Assembly (NCBI GenBank): GCA_964548175.1
Contig: CAZJQS010000021.1
Coordinates: 1-64,000, forward strand
DNA length: 64,000 nt
Direction of reading: 5' to 3'
Origin: JANQPA01 sp964548175
Lineage (GTDB): Bacteria; Bacteroidota; Bacteroidia; Chitinophagales; Saprospiraceae
Shown here: one piece after another, positions 49,067 through 57,686 of the stretch
Layout: every line of letters starts with the position of its first letter
Position numbering within the stretch: the stretch's first letter is position 1
Made by a program: the position numbers and the translations under genes
The notes under the pieces: model-generated
Seen by the model: only the letters and a program-made list of their open reading frames with translations
Database searches by the model: none
What the model was told of the DNA's origin: nothing

Positions 49067-49972
49067 ATGCTGAATTATCAAATCAACCACCTGAAAGAAC
49101 TGGAGGCGGAATCCATCTTTGTGATCAGAGAGGTGGCGGCTCAATTCGAAAATCCCGTTCTGATGTTCTCCGGCGGGAAGGATTCCATTCTGATGACTCA
49201 CCTGGCCGTGAAGGCCTTCTATCCGGGCAGATTGCCTTTTCCTTTGTTACACATCGATACCGGGCACAATTTTCCGGAGACGATCCGCTTCCGGGACGAA
49301 CTCGTGGAGAAGATCGGCGCCCGCCTGATCGTGGGTTTCGTAGAAGAGGCCATTAAAAAGGGGATGGTGGTGGAGGAAAAAGGCTATAATGCCAGTCGCA
49401 ACGCCTTGCAAACGGCAGTCTTGCTGGATGAACTGGAAAAAGGGAAATTCGATGCGGCCCTGGGCGGCGCTCGCCGCGATGAGGAAAAAGCGCGGGCTAA
49501 AGAACGTTTCTTCTCTCATCGCGACGAATTCGGCCAGTGGGATCCCAAAAACCAACGCCCGGAATTGTGGAACTTATTTAATGGTAAAAAACATATAGGC
49601 GAGCACTTTCGCGTTTTTCCGATCAGTAACTGGACCGAACTGGATGTCTGGCAGTACCTGGCCATGGAAGGGGTGGAGTTGCCTTCTCTTTATTTTGCCC
49701 ATAAAAGAAAAGTACTGATCCGCGACGGCATCCACCTGGCGGATTGCGATTATATTCTGAAAAGGCCAGAAGAAGAGGTAATAGAAATGATCGTCCGCTG
49801 CCGCACCATCGGCGATATGACCTGTACGGGCGTCTGGCCTTCTTCAGCCGCCACCATCGAGGATATCGTCAGCGAAGTCGCTACTACCCGCCAGACCGAA
49901 CGCGGCGGCCGCGCTGATGACAAACGCTCGGAAACGGCTATGGAGGATCGTAAAAAGCGTGGGTATTTTTAG
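49067..49972 (+). CDS. cysD: Sulfate adenylyltransferase subunit 2
   Basis: The 301-residue CysD is the catalytic subunit that joins sulfate to ATP forming APS. It contains the family start NYQINHLKELEAESIFVIREV, the PP-loop FSGGKDSILMTHLA (SGGKDS near residues 44-49) and LLHIDTGHNFPETIRFRDE. ALGGARRDEEKARAKERFFS, PISNWTELDVWQYL and the closing RGGRADDKRSETAMEDRKKRGYF also match. Length is normal. A 137-base gap separates it from cysC, with no repeat seen. It works with the CysN GTPase encoded downstream. Confidence 0.97.
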   Translation: MLNYQINHLKELEAESIFVIREVAAQFENPVLMFSGGKDSILMTHLAVKAFYPGRLPFPLLHIDTGHNFPETIRFRDELVEKIGARLIVGFVEEAIKKGMVVEEKGYNASRNALQTAVLLDELEKGKFDAALGGARRDEEKARAKERFFSHRDEFGQWDPKNQRPELWNLFNGKKHIGEHFRVFPISNWTELDVWQYLAMEGVELPSLYFAHKRKVLIRDGIHLADCDYILKRPEEEVIEMIVRCRTIGDMTCTGVWPSSAATIEDIVSEVATTRQTERGGRADDKRSETAMEDRKKRGYF

Positions 49973-49990
49973 TGGGGGGTACAACAATTG

Positions 49991-50090
49991 CGGCAAGCTA
50001 AAGCTCGCCGACCTAACAGCTTAAAAGCTGTGTTCCTGGTCACAGTCACGGCAAGCTAAAGCTCGCCGACCTAACAGCTTAAAAGCTGTG
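49991..50090 (+). repeat. Two 42-bp direct repeats between cysD and cysN
   Basis: The unit occurs at 49991-50032 and 50049-50090 and contains two small hairpins: CGGCAAGC-TAAA-GCTCGCCG (one mismatch) and ACAGCTT-AA-AAGCTGT. The two copies are identical over the unit. They fill most of the 149-base gap inside an otherwise compact operon. Confidence 0.85.
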
Positions 50091-50121
50091 CTCCCAAAAC
50101 TCAAAACTCAAAACCAACACT

Positions 50122-51372
50122 ATGGAACATACAGAACTACTAAGATTCACGACTGCGGGCAGTGTAGACGACGGCAAGAGCACGCTGATCGGGCGATTGC
50201 TGTTTGACAGTAAGGCCATTTTTGAAGATCAGCTGGAAGCCGTGAGGGCGACTTCGGAAAAAAGAGGGGAGGAAGAAGTCAATTTAGCCCTGTTGACAGA
50301 CGGGCTGAAGGCGGAGCGCGAGCAAGGCATCACCATAGACGTGGCTTATCGCTATTTTGCTACGCCAAAACGAAAATTCATCATTGCGGATACGCCGGGC
50401 CACATCCAGTATACCCGGAATATGGTAACGGGCGCCTCTACGGCCAATGTGGCGCTCATTTTGATCGATGCGCGCAAAGGAGTATTGGAACAGACCCGTC
50501 GCCATGCCTTCATAGCTTCTCTGTTGCAGATTCCGCATTTGGTGGTGTGCATCAACAAGATGGACCTGGTGGACTACAGCGAGGAGCGCTACGAGCAGAT
50601 CAAAGAAGAATTTTCGGGTTTTTCGCATAAGCTGGATGTCAAGGACGTCCATTTCATTCCGATCTCGGCCCTGAGAGGCGATAATGTGGTGGAACGCTCC
50701 GATAAAATGAAGTGGTACGATGGTACGACATTGCTGTATTACCTGGAAAATGTACACATCGGCAGCGATCACAATTTTATCGACATGCGCTTTCCGGTTC
50801 AATTGGTGGTCAGGCCCAATACCGATGATTTCCATGACTATCGCGGATATGCGGGCCGCGTGGCCGGTGGGGTCATGAAAAAAGGAGATAAGGTGATGTT
50901 GTTACCGTCGGGTTTTACGAGTACGATCAAAAAGATCGATACCTACGACGGAGAGCTGAATGAGGCCTTTGCGCCCATGTCTGTGACGGTCTTGCTGGAA
51001 GATGACCTGGATCTGAGCCGGGGGGATATGATCGTCCGGGAAAATAACGTACCCACAGTGGGGCAGGACCTGGAGGTGATGGTCTGCTGGTTCAACAATC
51101 GGCCTCTGCAGTTGAGGGGCAAGTACACCATATTTCATACTACCCAGGAGGTGCGCTGCATCGTCAAACAGATACGCTATAAATTGAACATCAATATCCT
51201 GCACCGCGATGAGGAAGACCTGACCATCGGCATGAATGACATCTCCCGCATTGTGATCCGAACAACTAAGCCATTGTTTTATGACAGCTACCGCAAAAAC
51301 CGAATCACCGGCAGCGTGATCTTCGTGGATGAGGGAACGAATGAAACGGTGGGAGCGGGGATGATTATTTAG
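50122..51372 (+). CDS. cysN: Sulfate adenylyltransferase subunit 1 (GTPase)
   Basis: The 416-residue CysN couples GTP hydrolysis to APS formation by CysD. The G motifs are intact: GSVDDGKSTLIGRLL (G1), EQGITIDVAYRYF (G2), DTPGHIQYTRNM (G3), NKMDLVDY (G4) and PISALRGDNV (G5). Beta-barrel domains II and III follow, ending GTNETVGAGMII. No CysC domain is fused at the C-terminus, in line with a separate cysC upstream. No cysH, cysI or cysJ gene lies near. Confidence 0.97.
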   Translation: MEHTELLRFTTAGSVDDGKSTLIGRLLFDSKAIFEDQLEAVRATSEKRGEEEVNLALLTDGLKAEREQGITIDVAYRYFATPKRKFIIADTPGHIQYTRNMVTGASTANVALILIDARKGVLEQTRRHAFIASLLQIPHLVVCINKMDLVDYSEERYEQIKEEFSGFSHKLDVKDVHFIPISALRGDNVVERSDKMKWYDGTTLLYYLENVHIGSDHNFIDMRFPVQLVVRPNTDDFHDYRGYAGRVAGGVMKKGDKVMLLPSGFTSTIKKIDTYDGELNEAFAPMSVTVLLEDDLDLSRGDMIVRENNVPTVGQDLEVMVCWFNNRPLQLRGKYTIFHTTQEVRCIVKQIRYKLNINILHRDEEDLTIGMNDISRIVIRTTKPLFYDSYRKNRITGSVIFVDEGTNETVGAGMII

Positions 51373-51453
51373 AAGTTGGTGGCTGGTGGCGTGAGAGCGT
51401 TCAAAAAGATGTGTCCTTTTTTCCCTGAACCCCACGCAAACGGCCAAAAATAA

Positions 51454-51497
51454 AGGAGGCTGTCTCACCAGCGTTTTGCTGTTATGAGCAGCCTCCT
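51454..51497. terminator. Convergent terminator stem between cysN and susD
   Basis: AGGAGGCTG-t-CTCA pairs with TGAG-CAGCCTCCT around an inner CAGC-GTTTT-GCTG hairpin. It lies between the ends of two converging genes and can form on both strands. Confidence 0.7.
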
Positions 51498-51505
51498 GTA
51501 ATGTT

Positions 51506-51526
51506 GGCTGTTAGCCTTTATTTTTT
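51506..51526 (+). terminator. Intrinsic terminator of the cys operon
   Basis: A short hairpin GGCT-GTT-AGCC followed directly by TTTATTTTTT on the plus strand, 134 bases after the cysN stop and next to the larger stem at 51454-51497. Confidence 0.65.
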
Positions 51527-51534
51527 ACGGTCTG

Positions 51535-52887
51535 TTATCTGTAAGCGCTATTTTGCTCAAGATTTTCGTTGACGTTCAATTCCGAGTTCGGGATCGGGAA
51601 CAGCTGCCTTGCCGGGTCATTCAGCTTGGCGGGGTCACCAGGCGTATTGGTGCGTGGTACGCTGTTCAGTATGCTCAAGGCTCTACCGGTACGCAACAGG
51701 TCAAACCAGCGATGTCCCTCGAAAGCGAATTCAATCTTGCGCTCTTCCAGGATGTCGTCTAAGGTAACGGCATCCAGCGGAGGCAAGTTGGCGCGCTGGC
51801 GAACGATGTTGACATCAGCTGCAGGATCACCGGCGCCTCTTTCGAGATCGGCTTCTGCTCTGATGAGGTACATCTCGGCGATTCTGAGCACATGGGTGTT
51901 GTCAATATCACTGGCTTTGATATACTTAGTGGGATAAAAAACGCCAGTTACATCATCGAATGCATAAAGCTGTTTGCGTTCGTCGGCATCGTCGATAGCG
52001 TTAAAAAATTCGTCGTGAGCAGCCAGTTCTCCGCGGCCACCGATGGCGCCGGGCGCGTACCAGAAGCGTACACCACTGGTATTCACAATGTCGAACTGCA
52101 TTTCGAAAATAGACTCTGAAGTATTTTTGCCGGAAAAAATGGCCGTGTAATCATCCACCAACTCATAGTTAGGATCGTCGATTACCTGAGTGGCATATGA
52201 AGAAGCCTGACCATAATCCTGCAAGTACAGGTAAAGTCTGGCCAGCAATGCCCGGGCGGCGGCTTTTGTAGCGCGACCGCGATTGCTGGATTCCGGTAAC
52301 AGGTTCAATGCTTCCAGCAGGTCAGATTCTGCCTGTTGGTACGTCGCGTCGACAGAGGCGCGAGAAGGGAAGGAGGCTTCTCTGGAAGGTTCTAAAGGAA
52401 GCGGCACTCCCAGTTCAGTATAAACGCCTGGAACACCACCCCATACACGGGCAGCATCAAAAAAGGCCAGACCACGGGCAAAGAAGGCTTCCCCGCGAGC
52501 AGCGTCCCTTTTTTCCTGACTGGCGTCTTCTACATTAGGAGCAGCTTCAATAATATTGTTGGCCTGGTTCACCACGTCGTAAATGGCGTCCCATAGATCG
52601 AGCACTTCTGTGTTATCCGCATTCACCACATAGGTGTCCATCTCGCGGTAAAAATCCCAGGTGCCGACACTTTGGGCTATGTCACTGGTGACATCTGCCA
52701 GGAAAAAAATGTCGCCACTATAATAACTGCCTTGCATCTGGCTGTATAGACCAGCCAGCGCTGCATTCAAACCACTCTCGTTGGTAATGGCGGCATCATC
52801 CGAAATAGAAGCTTCCGGTTGGACGTCAAAAACGTCGCAGCTGAAGATGGCTATTGATAATAAAGCCGTATATAATAGGTTTTTCAT
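51535..52887 (-). CDS. susD: RagB/SusD family nutrient-binding lipoprotein
   Basis: This 450-residue SusD homologue is a surface lipoprotein that captures glycan or peptide substrate above the SusC channel. The signal peptide MKNLLYTALLSIAIFSC ends in the lipidated C17. The helical TPR-like scaffold includes LWDAIYDVVNQANNIIEA, RGEAFFARGLAFFDAARVWGGVP and ATKAAARALLARLYLYLQDY. The C-terminal part has VLRIAEMYLIRAEADLERG and DILEERKIEFAFEGHRWFDLLR, a strong SusD hallmark. It lies directly downstream of susC. Substrate unknown; no glycosidase gene adjoins, though alpha-glucan phosphorylase is 5 kb away. Confidence 0.96.
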   Translation of the reverse strand: MKNLLYTALLSIAIFSCDVFDVQPEASISDDAAITNESGLNAALAGLYSQMQGSYYSGDIFFLADVTSDIAQSVGTWDFYREMDTYVVNADNTEVLDLWDAIYDVVNQANNIIEAAPNVEDASQEKRDAARGEAFFARGLAFFDAARVWGGVPGVYTELGVPLPLEPSREASFPSRASVDATYQQAESDLLEALNLLPESSNRGRATKAAARALLARLYLYLQDYGQASSYATQVIDDPNYELVDDYTAIFSGKNTSESIFEMQFDIVNTSGVRFWYAPGAIGGRGELAAHDEFFNAIDDADERKQLYAFDDVTGVFYPTKYIKASDIDNTHVLRIAEMYLIRAEADLERGAGDPAADVNIVRQRANLPPLDAVTLDDILEERKIEFAFEGHRWFDLLRTGRALSILNSVPRTNTPGDPAKLNDPARQLFPIPNSELNVNENLEQNSAYR

Positions 52888-52907
52888 TTTATCTTCTGGT
52901 TTTTAAA

Positions 52908-55883
52908 TTAAAAATTAAGGGTGAATCCTGCAGTGAAGGTTCTGGCTTGTGGGAAGGCATACAATTCAATGCCCTGCACCAACTGCTGGTCAGCACCGGT
53001 GTTCAATTCTGGGTCAAGACCTGTGTAATCCGTGATTGTGATCAGGTTCTGAGCCGTAATGTACACTCTGGCTGCTCTCATCCCCAGTTTGCTGGTCAGA
53101 CTGGACGGTAGGTTGTAGCCTATAGAAACGTTCTTCAGGCGCAGATAAGATCCATCTTCCAAAAAGCGGGAAGGGCGCAAACTACCGGAATAGTTTTCTG
53201 CAGTCATTCTAGGCACCATTGTCTCATCCCCCGGCTGCTGCCAGCGGTCTAATTGACTGGTGTGGTACTGCGTATTCCGGCCGCCGCCATGCTCCTGGAA
53301 GAAGCGGTTCCAGTGCAGCTGGTCGTTGCCAAGGCTGTACTGCCAGAACATCATGAAGTTGAAGCCTTTCCAGGTAAAGTCAGAAGTGAAACCACCGAAC
53401 AGATCAGGCTGTGCATCGCCAACAAAATAACGGTGTACACTTGGGTTGAAGGTTTCCGAACGAGAATCAGAATCATCCACTCTCCAGATCGCGTCGCCCG
53501 TCTGAGCATCTACACCTAATTGCTCATGCAACCAGAAAGAGAACAGTGGCAAGCCTTCCTCAATACGGATGGGGCTACGGGTGAACGCTTCAATCGGTGC
53601 TACCAGACGAGTAGCAGTGGCTTCGTTGTGAGAAACATTGAAGTTGATGTTCCACTGCACATCCTGAGTTTGGATGGCTGCCAAATTCAGGCCAAATTCC
53701 CATCCTTCGTTTTCGATCTCTCCGAAGTTCTGGATCTGGCTGGAGAAACCGGTGGTTCTTGGCAGGGGTACATTCAACAACAGGTCTTCTGTGAGTTTCG
53801 TGTAGTAGTCAAAGGTTAAGCTCAGACGTTCCTTGAGGATGGTCATGTCCACACCAACGTTAAACTGAGTGGTCGTTTCCCACTGCAGGTCAGGGTTCGC
53901 CAATTGCGCCGGAGCAGTACCGGGTGCGCCATCGTAGTTAAATCCGCCATTCCACAATCCAAGAGAGGCAAAGTTGCCGATGCCGTTCTGGTTACCGGTG
54001 ATCCCCCAGCTGGCGCGCAGCTTCAATTCATTGAAGAAAGTATTGTTTTCCATAAAAGATTCCTCAGAAATACGCCAGCCTACGCCGACTGATGGGAACG
54101 TACCCCAGCGGTTGTCTTCACCAAAGCGGGAGGAACCATCGCGACGTACGTTAATATTAACCAGGTATTTTCCGGCATAGTCATAGTTGATTCGACCGAA
54201 CAAAGAGGCGATGCCCCACTCGGAACCCTGGGAGGAAGAAGTCTGGATCGCAGCGGAGGTGATCCGGCGGAAGTCGTTGGAGGGGAACTGCTGTCCGAAA
54301 GCAGTGGTTCTTTCAAAGTCTGAAGTCTGTACCGACTGACCTAAAAGAACTGTCAGGAAGTGATCACCTCCCAAGCCTTTCTGGAAGGTCAGTACGTTTT
54401 CCCAGATCAGGTTGTCGTCTACTGTAATTGTAGAGCGGCCCTGTCCGTTAACCGCGGCGCCTTCGTTCATCTGAGTCGGCCAGTAAGCATCTTCCTTAAT
54501 GTTGTTGTAATCTACGCTGGCAATCGATTTGAAAGTCAGATAGTCTGTAATCTCCCATTCTCCAAATAAATTGGCCAGGATACGGTTCGTTCTCATCTTA
54601 AGATCCTGATACTCTGCAACGGCAATTGGGTTTTCGAAGATCGAGAACTTTGTCAGCGAACCATCCGGCTGACGAGGTGGCAGGTTAGGAGGATTAAAGA
54701 AGGCCCCTCCCAATGCTCCGAAAATATTGTTGTCATTGTCGGAGCGGGTACGGTCAGAGCGTGAATAAAGGACGCTGGTTCCAAATTTCAGCTTATCATT
54801 GGCTTTGTAGTCCAGGTTGACACGGCCGGTCTGGCGCTCATAGTCGTTGTTTCTCATAATACCGTTCTGAATGAAGGCATTACCAGATACGAAGTATCTT
54901 ACGACATCATCACCGCCGCTGATGCTCAGGTCTACATTGTAGATGGGGGCATCCTGGCGGAAAATGAAAGAGTTCCAGTCGGTGTTGGCACCACTACCTG
55001 GATTAGGATAAGGCTCTGCTTGTCCGCGGTTACGGGCGGCTTCGTTGCTGAGCTCTTCGAAAGTGCGGGCGTCAACAACCGACTCAGAAGGGTCCTTCCA
55101 GAAGTTCTGGATACCGGCGTAAGTGTTCAGCGTGACGCGGGCATTTTTACTCTTCGTTCCTCTCTTGGTAGTGATCAGCACCACCCCGTTAGCGGCGCGC
55201 GCTCCATAAATGGCGGTGGCGGCGGCATCTTTCAATACCTCGATCGACTGGATGTCGGCTGGGTTGATGTCAGCGATGGGGCTGGTTCTTTGTCCACCTG
55301 TTCCTTCCGCTTCCAAAGGGGTCGAAACAATGGGAATGCCATCCACCACATATAGCGGATCACTACCTGCAGTGATGGAGTTGGTGCCCCGTACCCTTAC
55401 GAAGATACTTCCACCTGGTGTACCGGAGTTGGAGCTGATCTGCACTCCGGCTGCCCGGCCTTGTATCATTTGGTCAAAGCTGGGCTGCGGCAGGTTCTCG
55501 ATCTCAGAAGCGTCCAGCGAGCTGATGGCGCTCGTTAGTACTTTCCGCCCTTGCGTACCATAACCCGTTACCACGACCTCGTCAAGCAAAGCCACGTCTG
55601 ATTGCATCTCGAAATCGATCGTGGTGCGGTCTCCTACGCGCTCTTCAATGGTTTTCAATCCGGTGAAGGCCACCACCAAAATGGCATCGTCATTGGGTAC
55701 TTCAATGGAATAGTTCCCATCAAAGTCCGTAACCACGCCTCTGGAGCTGCCTTTGATCAAAATAGTAGCACCGATGACGGTCTCCCCATCCTCGGCCGAT
55801 GTGATCGTACCTGTGACGGTTTTTTGCCCGTAAGCGAAAAACGTGAGTCCCAGTGCTAGTGCGACGGCAAATAGTTTTTTCAT
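52908..55883 (-). CDS. susC: SusC/RagA family TonB-linked outer membrane transporter
   Basis: The 991-residue protein is the outer membrane channel partner of SusD. After the signal peptide (MKKLFAVALALGLTFFAYG) comes a carboxypeptidase-like regulatory domain (VTGTITSAEDGETVIGATIL and VTDFDGNYSIEV). The plug domain has EVVVTGYGTQGRKVLTSAIS, IQGRAAGVQISSNSGTPGG and the SusC signature YVVDGIPI with IQSIEVLKDAAATAIYGARA. A 22-strand barrel ends in YAFPQARTFTAGFTLNF. It couples to TonB for energy. The length is typical and no sigma/anti-sigma pair is adjacent. Confidence 0.96.
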   Translation of the reverse strand: MKKLFAVALALGLTFFAYGQKTVTGTITSAEDGETVIGATILIKGSSRGVVTDFDGNYSIEVPNDDAILVVAFTGLKTIEERVGDRTTIDFEMQSDVALLDEVVVTGYGTQGRKVLTSAISSLDASEIENLPQPSFDQMIQGRAAGVQISSNSGTPGGSIFVRVRGTNSITAGSDPLYVVDGIPIVSTPLEAEGTGGQRTSPIADINPADIQSIEVLKDAAATAIYGARAANGVVLITTKRGTKSKNARVTLNTYAGIQNFWKDPSESVVDARTFEELSNEAARNRGQAEPYPNPGSGANTDWNSFIFRQDAPIYNVDLSISGGDDVVRYFVSGNAFIQNGIMRNNDYERQTGRVNLDYKANDKLKFGTSVLYSRSDRTRSDNDNNIFGALGGAFFNPPNLPPRQPDGSLTKFSIFENPIAVAEYQDLKMRTNRILANLFGEWEITDYLTFKSIASVDYNNIKEDAYWPTQMNEGAAVNGQGRSTITVDDNLIWENVLTFQKGLGGDHFLTVLLGQSVQTSDFERTTAFGQQFPSNDFRRITSAAIQTSSSQGSEWGIASLFGRINYDYAGKYLVNINVRRDGSSRFGEDNRWGTFPSVGVGWRISEESFMENNTFFNELKLRASWGITGNQNGIGNFASLGLWNGGFNYDGAPGTAPAQLANPDLQWETTTQFNVGVDMTILKERLSLTFDYYTKLTEDLLLNVPLPRTTGFSSQIQNFGEIENEGWEFGLNLAAIQTQDVQWNINFNVSHNEATATRLVAPIEAFTRSPIRIEEGLPLFSFWLHEQLGVDAQTGDAIWRVDDSDSRSETFNPSVHRYFVGDAQPDLFGGFTSDFTWKGFNFMMFWQYSLGNDQLHWNRFFQEHGGGRNTQYHTSQLDRWQQPGDETMVPRMTAENYSGSLRPSRFLEDGSYLRLKNVSIGYNLPSSLTSKLGMRAARVYITAQNLITITDYTGLDPELNTGADQQLVQGIELYAFPQARTFTAGFTLNF

Positions 55884-56408
55884 ACTCTAATAGATTAAGT
55901 GTTTTATAAAATTAGGTCTATATCAAAAGCAAAAAGGTACTATTCTTAATATGATCGTAAGGCTCTGAATGGTCTTAAGTAATTGTTAGGACAATGCCGT
56001 ACAACTTCAAAGAATCGCTTTTTGCCAGAAAAAGACTTCAAACAGCAACACTCATGTCATGGTGTAATGGAGTGTTTTACATAAAAAGAGTACCGTCAAA
56101 CATGGCTTCCATGCTTATCCAGTACCATTTGTACTAAAATCCAGTTTAATGTTATAGGACGAAATGCGTTGGCGTATTTTGGGGATAGTCAGGTTATCAT
56201 CAATTTTGCCCGACCAAAATAGTAGTTTCCACGAAGTTTCAAGAAAATTTTTCCAAAAAAATGCGATTTTTTGTTTTACTGCCTTCAATAGCCTTAAGTT
56301 TTTATTCTATATAGCTGATGAAAAGGGAAATAGTGTGTGGTAAATGTTAATATCGGTTTTTTTGCAACTCAACTGCCCCAATGTCAGTTTCCTATTATAA
56401 AAAAGGCT
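55884..56408. other. Divergent intergenic region between susC and the lectin-OmpA gene
   Basis: About 525 AT-rich bases between two genes transcribed away from each other, so promoters for both should lie here. I see no perfect TTTG/TAnnTTTG pair, no repeat and no further gene. An in-frame extension of the lectin gene from 56337 exists but lacks a signal peptide. Confidence 0.5.
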
Positions 56409-57509
56409 ATGAATCCTGTGCTACCGAGAATATCTACTTTTTTGTTTTTTTTTAGCTTCCTGCATCTTACTGGGTTTTCCCAAAATACGGCCAGGCTTTC
56501 GGACTTCTACGCCGCAGGAGATGCGGTTATCCGTGGATCGGAATGTTTCCAGCTGACCTATGACCGGGAGTGGTCTGCCGGCTCGATCTGGTATAAGGAA
56601 GCCATCGATCTGAGCCGCTCTTTCGAGATGGAACTGGAGCTGATGCTGGGACGAAAAGATCGCACAGGAGCGGATGGCCTCGTTTTTGTTTTTCACCCCC
56701 AACGCATTCGCGTGGGTTATGCAGGAGAAGGAATGGGGTTTGCAGGCCTTGTGCCTTCCATAGGCATCGAGGTGGATACCTGGGAAAATGATCACCTGCT
56801 GGATCCTGCGGAAGACCATATTGCGATCCTGAAAAATGGTAGCGTAGCTCATTTCAATAACCTGGCCGGCCCGATCAAGATCGAAAACGTAGAGGACGGC
56901 CGCAACCATAAATTCAGGATCATCTGGGATGCCGCTTCTCAGGAACTGGCCATCTACCTGGATGGAAGCAAGCGCCTTTCGGTAAGGGAAGATATCGTCC
57001 GGACCATCTTCAGAGGACAACCTAAAGTGTTCTGGGGCATTACCTCAGCTACCGGCCGGTACAACAATAATCATGAGGTGTGTTTGAAAAAACTGATATT
57101 CGATATTGAGATCGGCAACCTGTTCGATAATCCACGGATGAAACAGGAACTGCTGAGCGGCAAACAGGCCAGCCTGCGCAGCGTAAGCTTCCCCTCCGGC
57201 AGAAGCAACATCCTGCCCGTTTCTTTCGAAGAACTAGATCAATTGGCGGCCTTCCTTAAGCAAAACCCTGAAGTGACCGTCGAGATCGGCGGCCACACCG
57301 ATTCTTCCGGCGATCGCGAACTGAACCGCCGTATCTCTCAGCAAAGAGCGGATGCCGTGGCGGAATACCTGAAGGGTAAAGGCATTTCCATGAAAAGAAT
57401 GTACACCCGCGGTTATGGCGAAGATTTCCCCATCGCTAGTAATTCCACCGAAGATGGCAGAAAGAAGAACAGAAGGGTGGCGATTAGAGTGTTTAAGCCG
57501 CTGCCATGA
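56409..57509 (+). CDS. L-type lectin domain fused to OmpA C-terminal domain
   Basis: From ATG 56409 the protein is about 366 residues with a signal peptide (PRISTFLFFFSFLHLTGFSQ). The first 220 mature residues look like a bacterial L-type (legume-like) lectin: TGADGLVFVFHPQRI, then SIGIEVDTWEND and FRIIWDAASQELAIYLDG. KVFWGITSATGRYNNNHEVC ends this part. The C-terminal 100 residues are an OmpA/Pal peptidoglycan-binding domain (VTVEIGGHTDSSGDRELNRR, ISQQRADAVAEYL and GYGEDFPIASN, ending KNRRVAIRV). It may link sugar binding to the cell wall in the periplasm or outer membrane. An upstream start at 56337 is less likely because it buries the signal peptide. Confidence 0.88.
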   Translation: MNPVLPRISTFLFFFSFLHLTGFSQNTARLSDFYAAGDAVIRGSECFQLTYDREWSAGSIWYKEAIDLSRSFEMELELMLGRKDRTGADGLVFVFHPQRIRVGYAGEGMGFAGLVPSIGIEVDTWENDHLLDPAEDHIAILKNGSVAHFNNLAGPIKIENVEDGRNHKFRIIWDAASQELAIYLDGSKRLSVREDIVRTIFRGQPKVFWGITSATGRYNNNHEVCLKKLIFDIEIGNLFDNPRMKQELLSGKQASLRSVSFPSGRSNILPVSFEELDQLAAFLKQNPEVTVEIGGHTDSSGDRELNRRISQQRADAVAEYLKGKGISMKRMYTRGYGEDFPIASNSTEDGRKKNRRVAIRVFKPLP

Positions 57510-57514
57510 TGCTT

Positions 57515-57643
57515 GTTCCGATTCCATCGGAACGATACTTTGATACTTTTGATGCCGGACGATCCTGGGAAAATGGCCTCAGCATCCTTCGCCAAAGGCG
57601 AAAAGAGCATCTCAGCATCATTCGGTCGCCGAGGCGACCGAAT
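57515..57643. repeat. Three different perfect hairpins joined by GATGC words
   Basis: GTTCCGAT-TCC-ATCGGAAC (57515-57533), TTCGCC-AAA-GGCGAA (57588-57602) and ATTCGGTCGCC-GA-GGCGACCGAAT (57620-57643) follow one another between two converging genes. AGCATC or GATGC words lie around each, as they also do in the array at 41923-42534. Any of them may act as a terminator. Confidence 0.7.
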
Positions 57644-57686
57644 AAGCATCTTATATTGTAACCACTTTTTTTGAAAAAATCAAAAC

